Made by a program: the position numbers and the translations under genes | Source of the DNA: Bacteroidaceae bacterium | GTDB lineage: Bacteria; Bacteroidota; Bacteroidia; Bacteroidales; Bacteroidaceae | Assembly: GCA_017558175.1 (NCBI GenBank) | Contig: JAFYWH010000014.1 | Coordinates: 1-36,097 of the forward strand | Reading direction: 5' to 3' | Length of the DNA stretch: 36,097 bases | In this document: in pieces, positions 14,893 through 23,388 of the stretch | How the letters are laid out: every line of letters starts with the position of its first letter | Numbering within the stretch: the stretch's first letter is position 1 | The notes under the pieces: model-generated | What the model was told of the DNA's origin: nothing | Database searches by the model: none | The model's input: only the letters and a program-made list of their open reading frames with translations

Positions 14893-14954
14893 AAACGCCT
14901 TGGCGTTTGACTTGAAACGCCTAAGCGTTTTGGTCAAAACGTCAAGGCGTTTTT
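14893..14954. repeat. Triple-palindrome element, copy 2, terminator-like
   Basis: Units AAACGCCTTGGCGTTT (14893), AAACGCCTAAGCGTTT (14915) and AAACGTCAAGGCGTTT (14937) are spaced exactly 22 bp. Units 1 and 3 pair at all 16 positions (15 Watson-Crick, one G-U), leaving the self-palindromic unit 2 in the loop. T-runs flank both sides. It ends 7 bp before the stop of the regulator gene on the minus strand and lies between convergent genes, so it probably terminates both. Confidence 0.88.
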
Positions 14955-14961
14955 GTGTAAA

Positions 14962-17802
14962 CTACCCTTCGCTCTGAATTTTCTTCTTGTTCTCTTCCTT
15001 GAATCGGGTAGGAGTCATGCCCTTTACTTGCTTGAAAGAGGTGCTGAAGTAACGCGGATAACTGAACCCTACCTCATACGATATCTCGTTGATGCTCTTG
15101 TCCGTAGTGGTCAACAAATGGACGGAGCGCTCAATGCGGATACGGTTGATATAATCGTTCACACCCATGCCGGTGAGGAGTTTTACCTTATTATATAAAG
15201 AGGCACGACTCATGGCCAAGTGGTCGATCAGGAACTTTGCAGAAAGCTCATCGTTCGAGAGATTGTCGGATATCAACTGGTTCATCTTGTCCATGAAGGC
15301 CTTGTCCGCTTCGCTCAATTCAGGAGCGGGGAGAGGTGCTTCTTCCGTAGTTGCAGGATCGGAAGTGGTTTCATCGGCCAATTCATCCTTGGTATCCAAC
15401 GTATGGAGGACGGTTTGCAAGAATTCGCCTACATCTCCCTTCATCCGGCGGGTCTTCTTCAGATAAATCCAATGCCACAATCCGGCAATACCGCCTAACA
15501 ACAAGATAATCAGCAAGATCATGAACCAAATGCTCTTATACCATGGCGGACTGACAACGAGGGTCATGAGGTGAATAGCCGAACTTTCGCTTCCGTCTTT
15601 GGTATAAGAGGATACCCAAATGCCGTATTCGCCCGGCGAGAGGGATGAGAGATTGAGCTGAGGCTCGTACGACTCAAAAGTATGCTCGCCAGAGGAGCTT
15701 CGGATGGTGTACTTCAAAAGGTTTTTCTGAAATACATCTTCGCTTTTTACCCGGAATGTAAGCACAATGGATTGATAGTCCCAAGGTATTTCAAAAAGCT
15801 TATTTTCAATCGATTGCAAGTAGGACTTGCCATTGTATCGAACATCCGATAGGTAGATTTCCAACTCATCGGTGTGCTCGGCAGAGATATCCGTCGAAAT
15901 CTTGACCAAGCCTTCGGATCCACCCAAATAGATATACTCCTTGTTGCGGGTTTTATGGTATTTCGACTGGATTTCATTAGGCAGATAGCCATCGGATTTA
16001 TTCCAGGAAGTAAACTTGCCTTCCGAGATGGAGTAGGTAAACAACTTGTTTTGAGCAGATATCCACAACCGGCTTTTCTCGTCGATGGTAAGGTGCGAGA
16101 TGTTGCTGAACAATCCGGTAGGGAAGACCTTATATTCCTTTTCATCACGATGGAAATAGCGCAATCCGCGGTTCGTACCTATCCAAATGGTGCGACGATG
16201 CTTATCGTAAGTCATAGACATAATGTTCTCATCTGCAGGCGCTTCTACCAAGACACTGATGCTATCGGTCTTGACATCGGCCATGAAAACGACATTCCCT
16301 TGTCGCAACAAGGAAAATTCATCGTTGGAATAAGCCACTTGCAGAGGAGAAGTGTTTTCTGCATACTTCTCGGGCAAACGAATAGGAGTGAACTTCCGGC
16401 TCGGAATGTGATAAATCCATCCACCATAGCCTATGATGTAAATCTTGTCCTTACCCACTCCGCTTACCAAAGTGACATAACCATTGAAACACACCTCGGC
16501 ATCGGTATATCTGTCTACCACAAAGAATCGGGTGTATTTTCCGGTGAGCTTATTGAATACAAACAGACCTTTAGTATAAATGGAAATGAGCAATTCGGTA
16601 TCCGACAGGTTGCTCATGGAAATCACTTTCTCTCCATAAGTGTTTGGGAAATGAGTGAACTTGTCCGTCTTTGGATCGTACAAGTTGATGCCTCCACCAT
16701 CGGTACCCACCCAAAGTCGACCGTCTTCTTCCTCGTACATACTGGTGACGGACTGATCGGTCAAACCACCTGTATGATGAAGGATAACATCTTGATACGT
16801 ACGGATATAGCCCTCCTTAACATTGATCACTCCCCCACGAACACTTCCTATCCACAGGTTCTCCTGATAGTCCTTATAAAGACGAATCATGGAATTGACG
16901 GGCAGGGATGAATCATCGCCCGTAGTATGGCTCAAGAAAGTGAATTCGCCCGTAGCCAAATCCACCCTATTGATGCCACCACCATCGGTAGCCATCCATA
17001 TCTTACCATCGTGTTCCAGCAGATCCATTACATAATTATTGGTCAACGGAGAGTTCCCGGTGGTATAACTGCCCAACTTATTCCCATTGGAATCATAACA
17101 ATACACTCCTTGACCATAAAAAGAGGCAAAATATCGGTCATCGGAAGTCCGGCAAATGGATATCAAGAGCTTAGTGGGATAGTCGGTAATGAATGGTTCC
17201 AACTCTCCTGTCGCATAATGGTAAACAAATACCCCTTTTCTACGGGTAGCCAGCAACATTTTCTGTCCTTCCAACGGAATAATCTGCTCCACCCGATATT
17301 GCATGGGTTGAGGATGTTCCCCTTCCGGTTGAAGATGAGCATGATGTTCCAACTCCCGAGTGCGATAATTATAGAAATAGAGCGCATTGTCTCCCCCGAA
17401 AAGAATACCTCCTTCCATGCGAAGCGAAGATTGCACCCTGCCACGAGTATAAGTATCGAAGGAGTTCCGATCCGAATTATACATGGCCAATCCTTGAGCA
17501 GTAGCCACCCAGATATTCCCGATCGAGTCTTCAGCTAAATGAACTATCTGATTATCCGGCAAGGAAAACCGGTTTTCCTGCGAATGGAAGTAATTCGACA
17601 TCTTCTGCTGGGCATAGAGATTCAATCCGTTTCTCGTACCTATCCACAAGTTCCCCTTGCTATCCAAAAGGATGGCTTGCACGCTGGCTTGCGACAGACC
17701 TTCGGACAACGAAAGTTGGGTATACGAATAATGCGAAGTGCTTCCCGACAAATGTTGGAAACCTAAAAAGAAAGTTATGATTAGTAATAAAATGCGCGTC
17801 AT
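14962..17802 (-). CDS. HTCS-like membrane-spanning regulator without kinase or receiver: beta-propeller sensor, Y_Y_Y domain, TM, AraC HTH
   Basis: ATG at 17802 (MTRILLLIITFFLGFQHLSG) begins a signal peptide; a longer frame to 17937 would put 45 non-secretory residues ahead of it. In the 946-residue protein, many Reg_prop-type repeats (such as LDSKGNLWIGTRNGLN and YEEEDGRLWVGTDGGGINLY) form the periplasmic sensor, about 25-670. A Y_Y_Y-like domain spans about 690-750, one membrane helix about 757-781, then an acidic linker, and a C-terminal AraC HTH (about 835-940, with AMSRASLYNKVK and ISYEVGFSYPRYFSTSFKQ). The histidine kinase and receiver of true hybrid two-component systems are absent, so signalling must pass directly across the membrane. 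It is divergent from the GH16 gene, its probable target. A -7 box TATTTTTG lies at 17821-17828. Confidence 0.88.
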   Translation of the reverse strand: MTRILLLIITFFLGFQHLSGSTSHYSYTQLSLSEGLSQASVQAILLDSKGNLWIGTRNGLNLYAQQKMSNYFHSQENRFSLPDNQIVHLAEDSIGNIWVATAQGLAMYNSDRNSFDTYTRGRVQSSLRMEGGILFGGDNALYFYNYRTRELEHHAHLQPEGEHPQPMQYRVEQIIPLEGQKMLLATRRKGVFVYHYATGELEPFITDYPTKLLISICRTSDDRYFASFYGQGVYCYDSNGNKLGSYTTGNSPLTNNYVMDLLEHDGKIWMATDGGGINRVDLATGEFTFLSHTTGDDSSLPVNSMIRLYKDYQENLWIGSVRGGVINVKEGYIRTYQDVILHHTGGLTDQSVTSMYEEEDGRLWVGTDGGGINLYDPKTDKFTHFPNTYGEKVISMSNLSDTELLISIYTKGLFVFNKLTGKYTRFFVVDRYTDAEVCFNGYVTLVSGVGKDKIYIIGYGGWIYHIPSRKFTPIRLPEKYAENTSPLQVAYSNDEFSLLRQGNVVFMADVKTDSISVLVEAPADENIMSMTYDKHRRTIWIGTNRGLRYFHRDEKEYKVFPTGLFSNISHLTIDEKSRLWISAQNKLFTYSISEGKFTSWNKSDGYLPNEIQSKYHKTRNKEYIYLGGSEGLVKISTDISAEHTDELEIYLSDVRYNGKSYLQSIENKLFEIPWDYQSIVLTFRVKSEDVFQKNLLKYTIRSSSGEHTFESYEPQLNLSSLSPGEYGIWVSSYTKDGSESSAIHLMTLVVSPPWYKSIWFMILLIILLLGGIAGLWHWIYLKKTRRMKGDVGEFLQTVLHTLDTKDELADETTSDPATTEEAPLPAPELSEADKAFMDKMNQLISDNLSNDELSAKFLIDHLAMSRASLYNKVKLLTGMGVNDYINRIRIERSVHLLTTTDKSINEISYEVGFSYPRYFSTSFKQVKGMTPTRFKEENKKKIQSEG

Positions 17803-17954
17803 TATGTTATTGGTTTGACACAAAAATACGTTTTTTATTTCAATAACGACATGAATGTACGTTTTTTGAGTCAGAACTTGTCCAAATATGGCATCTTTGG
17901 ATGAAATTGGAGGTCTTTTATACACTTTTTGACCCATTTCATCGGAAAGTTTGG

Positions 17955-17962
17955 TATGTTTG
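17955..17962 (+). promoter_or_regulatory. -7 promoter element for the GH16 gene
   Basis: TATGTTTG fits TAnnTTTG; TTTG at 17928-17931 is upstream with a long 23-bp spacer. The position implies transcription from about 17968, which excludes start codons before that point and supports ATG at 17991. Confidence 0.6.
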
Positions 17963-17990
17963 CACCATGAAAACGAAAAGTATAGGAAGT

Positions 17991-18770
17991 ATGAAAAAAG
18001 TATTATTACTATGGATTACAGGATGGCTGATGGTAGCTTGTCAGCATCATTCGCAATGGGAATTGATATGGGAAGAAAACTTCAATGGCACAGAACTCGA
18101 TACAGCCATCTGGAGCATGATACCACGAGGAAATCCGGATTGGCAGAACACCATGTCGTACGACGAGCGTTGCTATGAATTGGCAGAAGGCAAACTGACT
18201 CTCCGAGGCATCATTAATGAAGATTTGCAGAAAGATTCATCGCCTTACATCACAGGTGGCGTATGGACCAAAGGAAAGAAATCCTTCAATCGGGGAAGAA
18301 TAGAAGTGAAAGCCAAGCTGAATGGTGCCCAAGGTGCATGGCCGGCCATTTGGATGCTTCCCTTTGAATCGGATAAATATGGTTGGCCACAAGGAGGCGA
18401 AGTGGACATTATGGAACGACTGAATCATGATACCTTTGTGTATCAGACCGTTCATAGCCACTATACCTATACATTAGGAGAAGACAAGAATCCGCCCAAT
18501 GGCAGTACGGCAAACATCAATCCGCACGATTTCAATGTATATGGAGTAGATTTCTTTCCAGATAGTCTGGTATTTCATGTAAATGGTGTCAAGAGCTTTA
18601 CCTATCCGCGAGTAGAAACGGACAAGGAAGGGCAATTCCCATTCGATATTTCCCAATATCTGCTGATTGACATGCAGTTAGGCGGAACATGGGTAGGCGA
18701 AGTGGATCCTACCGGATTGCCGGTAGAAATGGAAATAGACTGGGTAAAATATTACAAGCGAAACAATTAA
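17991..18770 (+). CDS. GH16-family beta-glucanase, lipoprotein
   Basis: GH16 enzymes are retaining endo-hydrolases of beta-glucans and related polysaccharides. From ATG 17991 the 259-residue protein has a lipoprotein signal (KKVLLLWITGWLMVAC, lipid on C17). Earlier in-frame ATGs at 17901 and 17967 lie at or before the promoter. The catalytic motif EVDIME is at 137-142: nucleophile E137, helper D139, acid/base E142. PAIWMLP precedes it. ExDxxE without an inserted residue order typical of laminarinase-like enzymes suggests a beta-1,3- or mixed-linkage glucan substrate, but subfamily cannot be settled here. There is no susC/susD nearby. Its TAA shares TTAA with the stop of the convergent deacetylase gene. 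Confidence 0.9.
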   Translation: MKKVLLLWITGWLMVACQHHSQWELIWEENFNGTELDTAIWSMIPRGNPDWQNTMSYDERCYELAEGKLTLRGIINEDLQKDSSPYITGGVWTKGKKSFNRGRIEVKAKLNGAQGAWPAIWMLPFESDKYGWPQGGEVDIMERLNHDTFVYQTVHSHYTYTLGEDKNPPNGSTANINPHDFNVYGVDFFPDSLVFHVNGVKSFTYPRVETDKEGQFPFDISQYLLIDMQLGGTWVGEVDPTGLPVEMEIDWVKYYKRNN

Positions 18771-19378
18771 TCGAATACCTTGAACTCATAGCCTTGCTCC
18801 TTCAGCCATTCGATGGCTCTTGGCAAAGCATACTTCATGTTCTTTTCGGATTTGATGGAATCGTGGAAAGTGATGATGGAACCATTCCGCACGTATTTCT
18901 TGACCTTAGCCAATACTTGCGGACCATCGAGTCGGTTGCTATAGTCGCGGGTTACCAAATCCCACATAACTATCTTATAGTACTTTTTCAGCACCATGTA
19001 CTGTCCCCATCGCATCCAGCCATGAGGCGGACGGAAAAGGTTGCTATGAATAAGGTCATCGGCCAGGTTCGTATTGGCCAAATAGTTATGGCTCAGGTAT
19101 TGCAACCCGCTGATGTGGTTGAAGGTATGATTGCCTACCCGATGACCTCTATCCAATAACATCTGGAACTCCTTCGGATGCTTGCGGACATTGTCGCCCA
19201 CCAAGAAGAAGGTAGCCTTGATATCGTATTTATCCAACAGATCAAGCACCCAAGGGGTAATCTCAGGGATAGGGCCATCATCGAAAGTAAGATAAACGGC
19301 CTTCTCGTTGGTATCCATGCGCCAAAGGGCGCTTGGATATAGCCAACGGAGTATCTTGGGTGGTTGTTCTATCAGCAT
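18767..19378 (-). CDS. Polysaccharide deacetylase (NodB domain)
   Basis: Carbohydrate esterase family 4-like enzymes remove N- or O-acetyl groups from polysaccharides using a metal. The 203-residue chain has motif 1 TFDDGP at 31-36 (D33, D34) and motif 2 HTFNH at 84-88, both with the metal ligands, and RPPHGW (motif 3 region, about 118-123). No signal peptide is visible, which is odd for an envelope enzyme. It begins 4 bp after DUF2723, so the two are probably co-translated. The stop codons of this gene and GH16 overlap head-on in TTAA. Confidence 0.9.
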   Translation of the reverse strand: MLIEQPPKILRWLYPSALWRMDTNEKAVYLTFDDGPIPEITPWVLDLLDKYDIKATFFLVGDNVRKHPKEFQMLLDRGHRVGNHTFNHISGLQYLSHNYLANTNLADDLIHSNLFRPPHGWMRWGQYMVLKKYYKIVMWDLVTRDYSNRLDGPQVLAKVKKYVRNGSIITFHDSIKSEKNMKYALPRAIEWLKEQGYEFKVFD

Positions 19379-19382
19379 AACT

Positions 19383-22300
19383 TTATTTTCTTCCTATACG
19401 GGTGTTAAACATATCATAAAGCTCATCGAACTTCTGGGCATAGTGATTAGCCATTTCGGTAGATGTCTTTATTTCTACTTCTGCACCGGCTTCCTTCTTA
19501 GCTTCGATGCGGGCAAGAGTCTTGTTCACATCGTCCAAGATGTAGAAATTACGGACACAGCTTTCGTATGAAAGAGCCAAACGGTCATCGTCCAAACTCA
19601 TGTACCAAGTAATGTATTCCACCGCCTTGTTGGCCAATTCGTCCAAAATGGCTTCTGCTTTGGTATATTCGCCCAAAGCTACATAGTCTTCGGCCATTTC
19701 CTTGGAACTGCTCATTACATAGTCGTGAGCCACATTCTTGCTTGGAATAACCTGTTGGCAATAATCCAACGCCTTCAATGCCTTTTCGTTCTTGCCTTCC
19801 TTAATGAGCTGGCTTGCTACCTGCACGAACATTCGGCGATGAGTTTGCGACATACGCAAAACGGTTTCATCCAAATAGATACCATCTTTTTCAATGCCAC
19901 CGAACTTAAATTTGTGCATCAAATTGTCGTACATCTTTTCGCTATCGATGCGGGCATTGAGCTTGGTAGTGTTGAACGGAGTGATGCGGTAAGCCAAACC
20001 TTCCTGCATGAAGTTATCACCCAAGTTCAGGTGATTTTCCGAACCAACGGTGATAGCCATATACATCGGTCGTTCCCAATTGGTATTGGCAAGCATTTCA
20101 AGCATCATGAGTTCGCTCTTGTAAAGCATTCGCTTATTCTTCAGAGAAATGCTCATGTATTCTGGAATTTCTCCATTCAGAGAATCCGGAATCATCATAC
20201 CCGAACGCTTGATGGCTTCCTTATCCAACTTGAGCACAAGGCTGTCTGTCGGGATAATCTGCTGGCCAAGCTTTGGATTACGTACCCAATAACGGAGAAT
20301 ATTCTGCAATTCGTATGGGTTTTCGCCAAATTCCTTAGCTGCTTCTTCCGGGTTCTGCTTGTAGAACTCAACAATGCTCTTCATCATTTCCGGACGGACA
20401 GCTACGGCTTCGTTATGGCCTTGTACGTATTCCAAACGGCTCCATTCGATAGGTACGGCCGGAGAATCGTAAGAATCGCGCTTCATCTGGTCAATGTACC
20501 AGTCGGTCTGCAAGTAGCTGAGGTTACATACACGAACATCGGTGCGGTTTCCTTCCACTTCCTGGTTGTACCACAATGGGAAAGTATCATTATCGCCATT
20601 GGTGAAGATGATAGGATTACCTTCTTCTTGTACGGTATTCAAGTAGTTCTGACCGAACTCGCTTGCTACAAAACGTCCGCTACGGTCGTGGTCATCCCAT
20701 GTTTGGCTTACCATCTGAACCGGCACAAACAAACCGAGAACAGTTGCAAGGATAGCTGCCGGCTTTTCACCGATTTTCTTTTCCAACCAACTTGCCATAC
20801 CTGCCACACCCATACCAATCCAAATGGCAAAGGCATAGAATGAACCAGCATATGCATAGTCTCGTTCACGAGGTTGCATAGGTGTCTGGTTAAGGTAAAG
20901 CACGATGGCCAAACCGGTCATGAAGAACAGGAAGAATACTACCCAGAACTGCTGGATGCCCTTCTCGCCCTTATAAGCTTGCCAGAAGAGACCGATAAGA
21001 CCTAAAGCCAATGGAAGACAGAAGAATACATTGTGTCCCTTGTTGTTCTTCAAGTCGCTTGGCAAGAATTCCTGGTTGCCTACCAAGAAGTTATCGACCG
21101 GTGTGATACCGGTAATCCAATTGCCATGTTCTATCTCACCATTGCCCTGAATGTCATTCTGACGACCGGCAAAGTTCCACATGAAGTATCTCCAATACAT
21201 GAAGTTCACTTGGTATGAGAAGAAATACTTGATGTTTTCCCATTGGGTAGGAATCTTCACCATGAGCATTTCGCCACATTGGTCGTAAGGCACTACTCGG
21301 CCTTCGATACCGCCCAACCAATCTTCATAATATTGGGTATGAGGTTCGCTATACATTCTCGGGAAGAGCATGTTCTGCGCATACTTGTATTCAGTTTTAT
21401 GACGAACCACTTCGTAGCTGTCCTTTTCATCGGCAGTTTCCTTTTCCTTGCGCTGATATACAGGAGCACCTTCTACTACATCGTACACACATCCGCCATC
21501 CACTTCCTTCAAAGCAGGCTTCGAAGCATATGTCTGACCATAGAACAAAGGACGGGTACCATATTGCTCACGACCCAAGTATTCGCCCAAAGTAAAGATG
21601 TCTTCCGGTGAATTCTGGTCCATCGGCGTATTGGCCGAAGAACGGATAACGATGAGGGCATACGAAGAATAACCCACCATAATCATCATGATGCAAAGCA
21701 ACGAAGTATTCAATGTACGGGCACTGATCTGCCATTTCTCATCGATCTTGGCAAAGAGATAAGCTCCCAAAGCTCCAAGAACCAACAAGCCGATTACAAT
21801 GCTTCCGAATCCGTGACCATAGAAAGGAATACCCAACATGGCGATGGTCGAGAGGAACGAAACGTTCATCCACTTACGGCTTCTTTCGGTGTAGCTTTCG
21901 TATACACCCCAGATGATGGCAACAGCCAACAAGATGATATAGACAATGACACCGGTATTGAACGGCATGCCTAAGCTATTGACAAACAGGAGTTCAAACC
22001 ATCCTCCGACCTTTACCACACCCGGTACGATGCCATAAAGTACGGTAGCAACCAAGAGTCCTGAACCTGCCAAAGCAAGCAAGCTTCCCTTGAGGTTGGC
22101 ATTCGGATTCTTCTTGTAGTAATATACCAATACGATGGCCGGGATACACAACAAGTTCAACAAGTGTACACCGATACTCAACCCTGTGAGATAGGCAATG
22201 AGAATGAGCCAACGGTCGCTTCGTGGTTCATTGGCCACATTTTCCCACTTGAGGATGAGCCAGAACACCACAGCGGTGAAAAGACTGGAGAAAGCATACA

Positions 22301-22736
22301 CTTCGCCTTCTACGGCACTGAACCAGAAGGTATCGCTCCAAGTATAAGCCAATGCACCTACCAATCCGGAGCCCATGATGGTAAGCAACTTACTGAAGCT
22401 CATCTGCTCGTCGATAGGACAAACCAACTTCTTGACCAAGTGTGTGATGCTCCAAAAGAGGAATAAGATACAGCCTGCACTCATCAGGGCGTTCATGATA
22501 TTCACCCAATAAGCCACCTGAGTAGGATCGCTGGCAAACTGACTGAAGAAATTGGCTACAAGCATGAAAAAGGGTGCGCCTGGAGGGTGCCCTACTTCAA
22601 GTTTATATCCCGTGGTGATAAATTCCGGGCAATCCCAAAAACTGGCGGTAGGCTCTACGGTGCTGCAATAAGTGATGGCAGCAACCAAGAAAGCGAACCA
22701 TCCTACCAGATTGTTCACTAATTTGTACTGTTTCAT
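19383..22736 (-). CDS. DUF2723 multi-spanning membrane protein, protein O-mannosyltransferase-like
   Basis: The 1117-residue protein has about a dozen hydrophobic segments in the first half and a soluble, helical C-terminal region with TPR-like character (about 950-1117). The N-terminus carries the DUF2723 hallmark FWDCPEFITTGYKLEVGHPP at 33-52; the acidic D35/E38 in the first loop are placed like catalytic residues of GT-C glycosyltransferases. The family is related to eukaryotic TMEM260, a protein O-mannosyltransferase, and Bacteroidetes have general protein O-glycosylation, so a lipid-sugar-dependent glycosyltransferase is plausible but not proven. A -7 match TAAATTTG lies at 22772-22779. 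Confidence 0.88.
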   Translation of the reverse strand: MKQYKLVNNLVGWFAFLVAAITYCSTVEPTASFWDCPEFITTGYKLEVGHPPGAPFFMLVANFFSQFASDPTQVAYWVNIMNALMSAGCILFLFWSITHLVKKLVCPIDEQMSFSKLLTIMGSGLVGALAYTWSDTFWFSAVEGEVYAFSSLFTAVVFWLILKWENVANEPRSDRWLILIAYLTGLSIGVHLLNLLCIPAIVLVYYYKKNPNANLKGSLLALAGSGLLVATVLYGIVPGVVKVGGWFELLFVNSLGMPFNTGVIVYIILLAVAIIWGVYESYTERSRKWMNVSFLSTIAMLGIPFYGHGFGSIVIGLLVLGALGAYLFAKIDEKWQISARTLNTSLLCIMMIMVGYSSYALIVIRSSANTPMDQNSPEDIFTLGEYLGREQYGTRPLFYGQTYASKPALKEVDGGCVYDVVEGAPVYQRKEKETADEKDSYEVVRHKTEYKYAQNMLFPRMYSEPHTQYYEDWLGGIEGRVVPYDQCGEMLMVKIPTQWENIKYFFSYQVNFMYWRYFMWNFAGRQNDIQGNGEIEHGNWITGITPVDNFLVGNQEFLPSDLKNNKGHNVFFCLPLALGLIGLFWQAYKGEKGIQQFWVVFFLFFMTGLAIVLYLNQTPMQPRERDYAYAGSFYAFAIWIGMGVAGMASWLEKKIGEKPAAILATVLGLFVPVQMVSQTWDDHDRSGRFVASEFGQNYLNTVQEEGNPIIFTNGDNDTFPLWYNQEVEGNRTDVRVCNLSYLQTDWYIDQMKRDSYDSPAVPIEWSRLEYVQGHNEAVAVRPEMMKSIVEFYKQNPEEAAKEFGENPYELQNILRYWVRNPKLGQQIIPTDSLVLKLDKEAIKRSGMMIPDSLNGEIPEYMSISLKNKRMLYKSELMMLEMLANTNWERPMYMAITVGSENHLNLGDNFMQEGLAYRITPFNTTKLNARIDSEKMYDNLMHKFKFGGIEKDGIYLDETVLRMSQTHRRMFVQVASQLIKEGKNEKALKALDYCQQVIPSKNVAHDYVMSSSKEMAEDYVALGEYTKAEAILDELANKAVEYITWYMSLDDDRLALSYESCVRNFYILDDVNKTLARIEAKKEAGAEVEIKTSTEMANHYAQKFDELYDMFNTRIGRK

Positions 22737-23329
22737 GAAATCAATTTAGTTCGTTAACGTTCAATTGGGTGCAAATTTACGAAATAAAAATGAATTGCTC
22801 GGATTGTGTTTGTTATTTAGTGTTATAGAGATGAAAACTGACAAAGCAAAAAGAAATAACGAAGAAACAAGCCAATCCAAAGTAAAACGATAAACAGAAA
22901 ACAGTTGTTTTGAAAGACCAAATAGGTTTTCAACAACACTATTAAGTTAAATTATACTATATATAATTATTAATCTATTTATATATTATATATGATATTC
23001 AGTTTCAAATAATTGTTTTCTGTTTATTGTGTTGATTGATATTTTATAATCATCTGATAATTAACACATTCCTAAAATATCAATATCAATCATTTCGCCA
23101 TAACCGGTGAAAAAAGGCCGAATTTAAGCTTAAAAATCACTGAAAAACTCGATAAAACATGGAATTTGCAGAGAAAAAAGCAGGAAAACTCACGAAAAAG
23201 CATTCAAATATAGACTTTTCAACCTTATAATTCCCCAACTTTACACAAATTATTAGTTATGATATTAACAAGTAGCATTTTTTGCAAAGTCTGTACTTTT
23301 TGCCGTACTTCGATGCATTTCCATCTGCC
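22737..23329. other. 590-bp AT-rich intergenic region with long inverted repeats
   Basis: No gene seen. ATAAACAGAAAACAGT (22890-22905) and ATTGTTTTCTGTTTAT (23012-23027) are inverted copies with 15 of 16 positions matching. They extend inward by a further TTTGAAA match, giving arms of about 25 bp around roughly 85 bp of almost pure A and T. To the right TTGATATTTTA (23036-23046) and TAAAATATCAA (23073-23083) form a perfect 11-bp stem. The part next to DUF2723 holds its promoter. Confidence 0.65.
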
Positions 23330-23388
23330 AAACGCCTAAGTGTTTGATCCGAAACGCTTCGGCATTTAAGGCAAAACGCTTAGACGTT
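23330..23388. repeat. Triple-palindrome element, copy 3, overlapping the acetyltransferase stop codon
   Basis: Units AAACGCCTAAGTGTTT (23330), AAACGCTTCGGCATTT (23352) and AAACGCTTAGACGTTC (23374) keep the 22-bp period. Units 1 and 3 pair at 14 of 16 positions, including one G-U. It is the most diverged of the four. Unit 3 contains the stop codon of the minus-strand acetyltransferase gene (TTA at 23380-23382) and encodes its last two residues. Confidence 0.8.

Noticed and set aside
22890..23027. Chromosomal replication origin
   Set aside because: AT-rich and repeat-bearing, but no DnaA-box cluster (TTATCCACA) and no dnaA or dnaN nearby.
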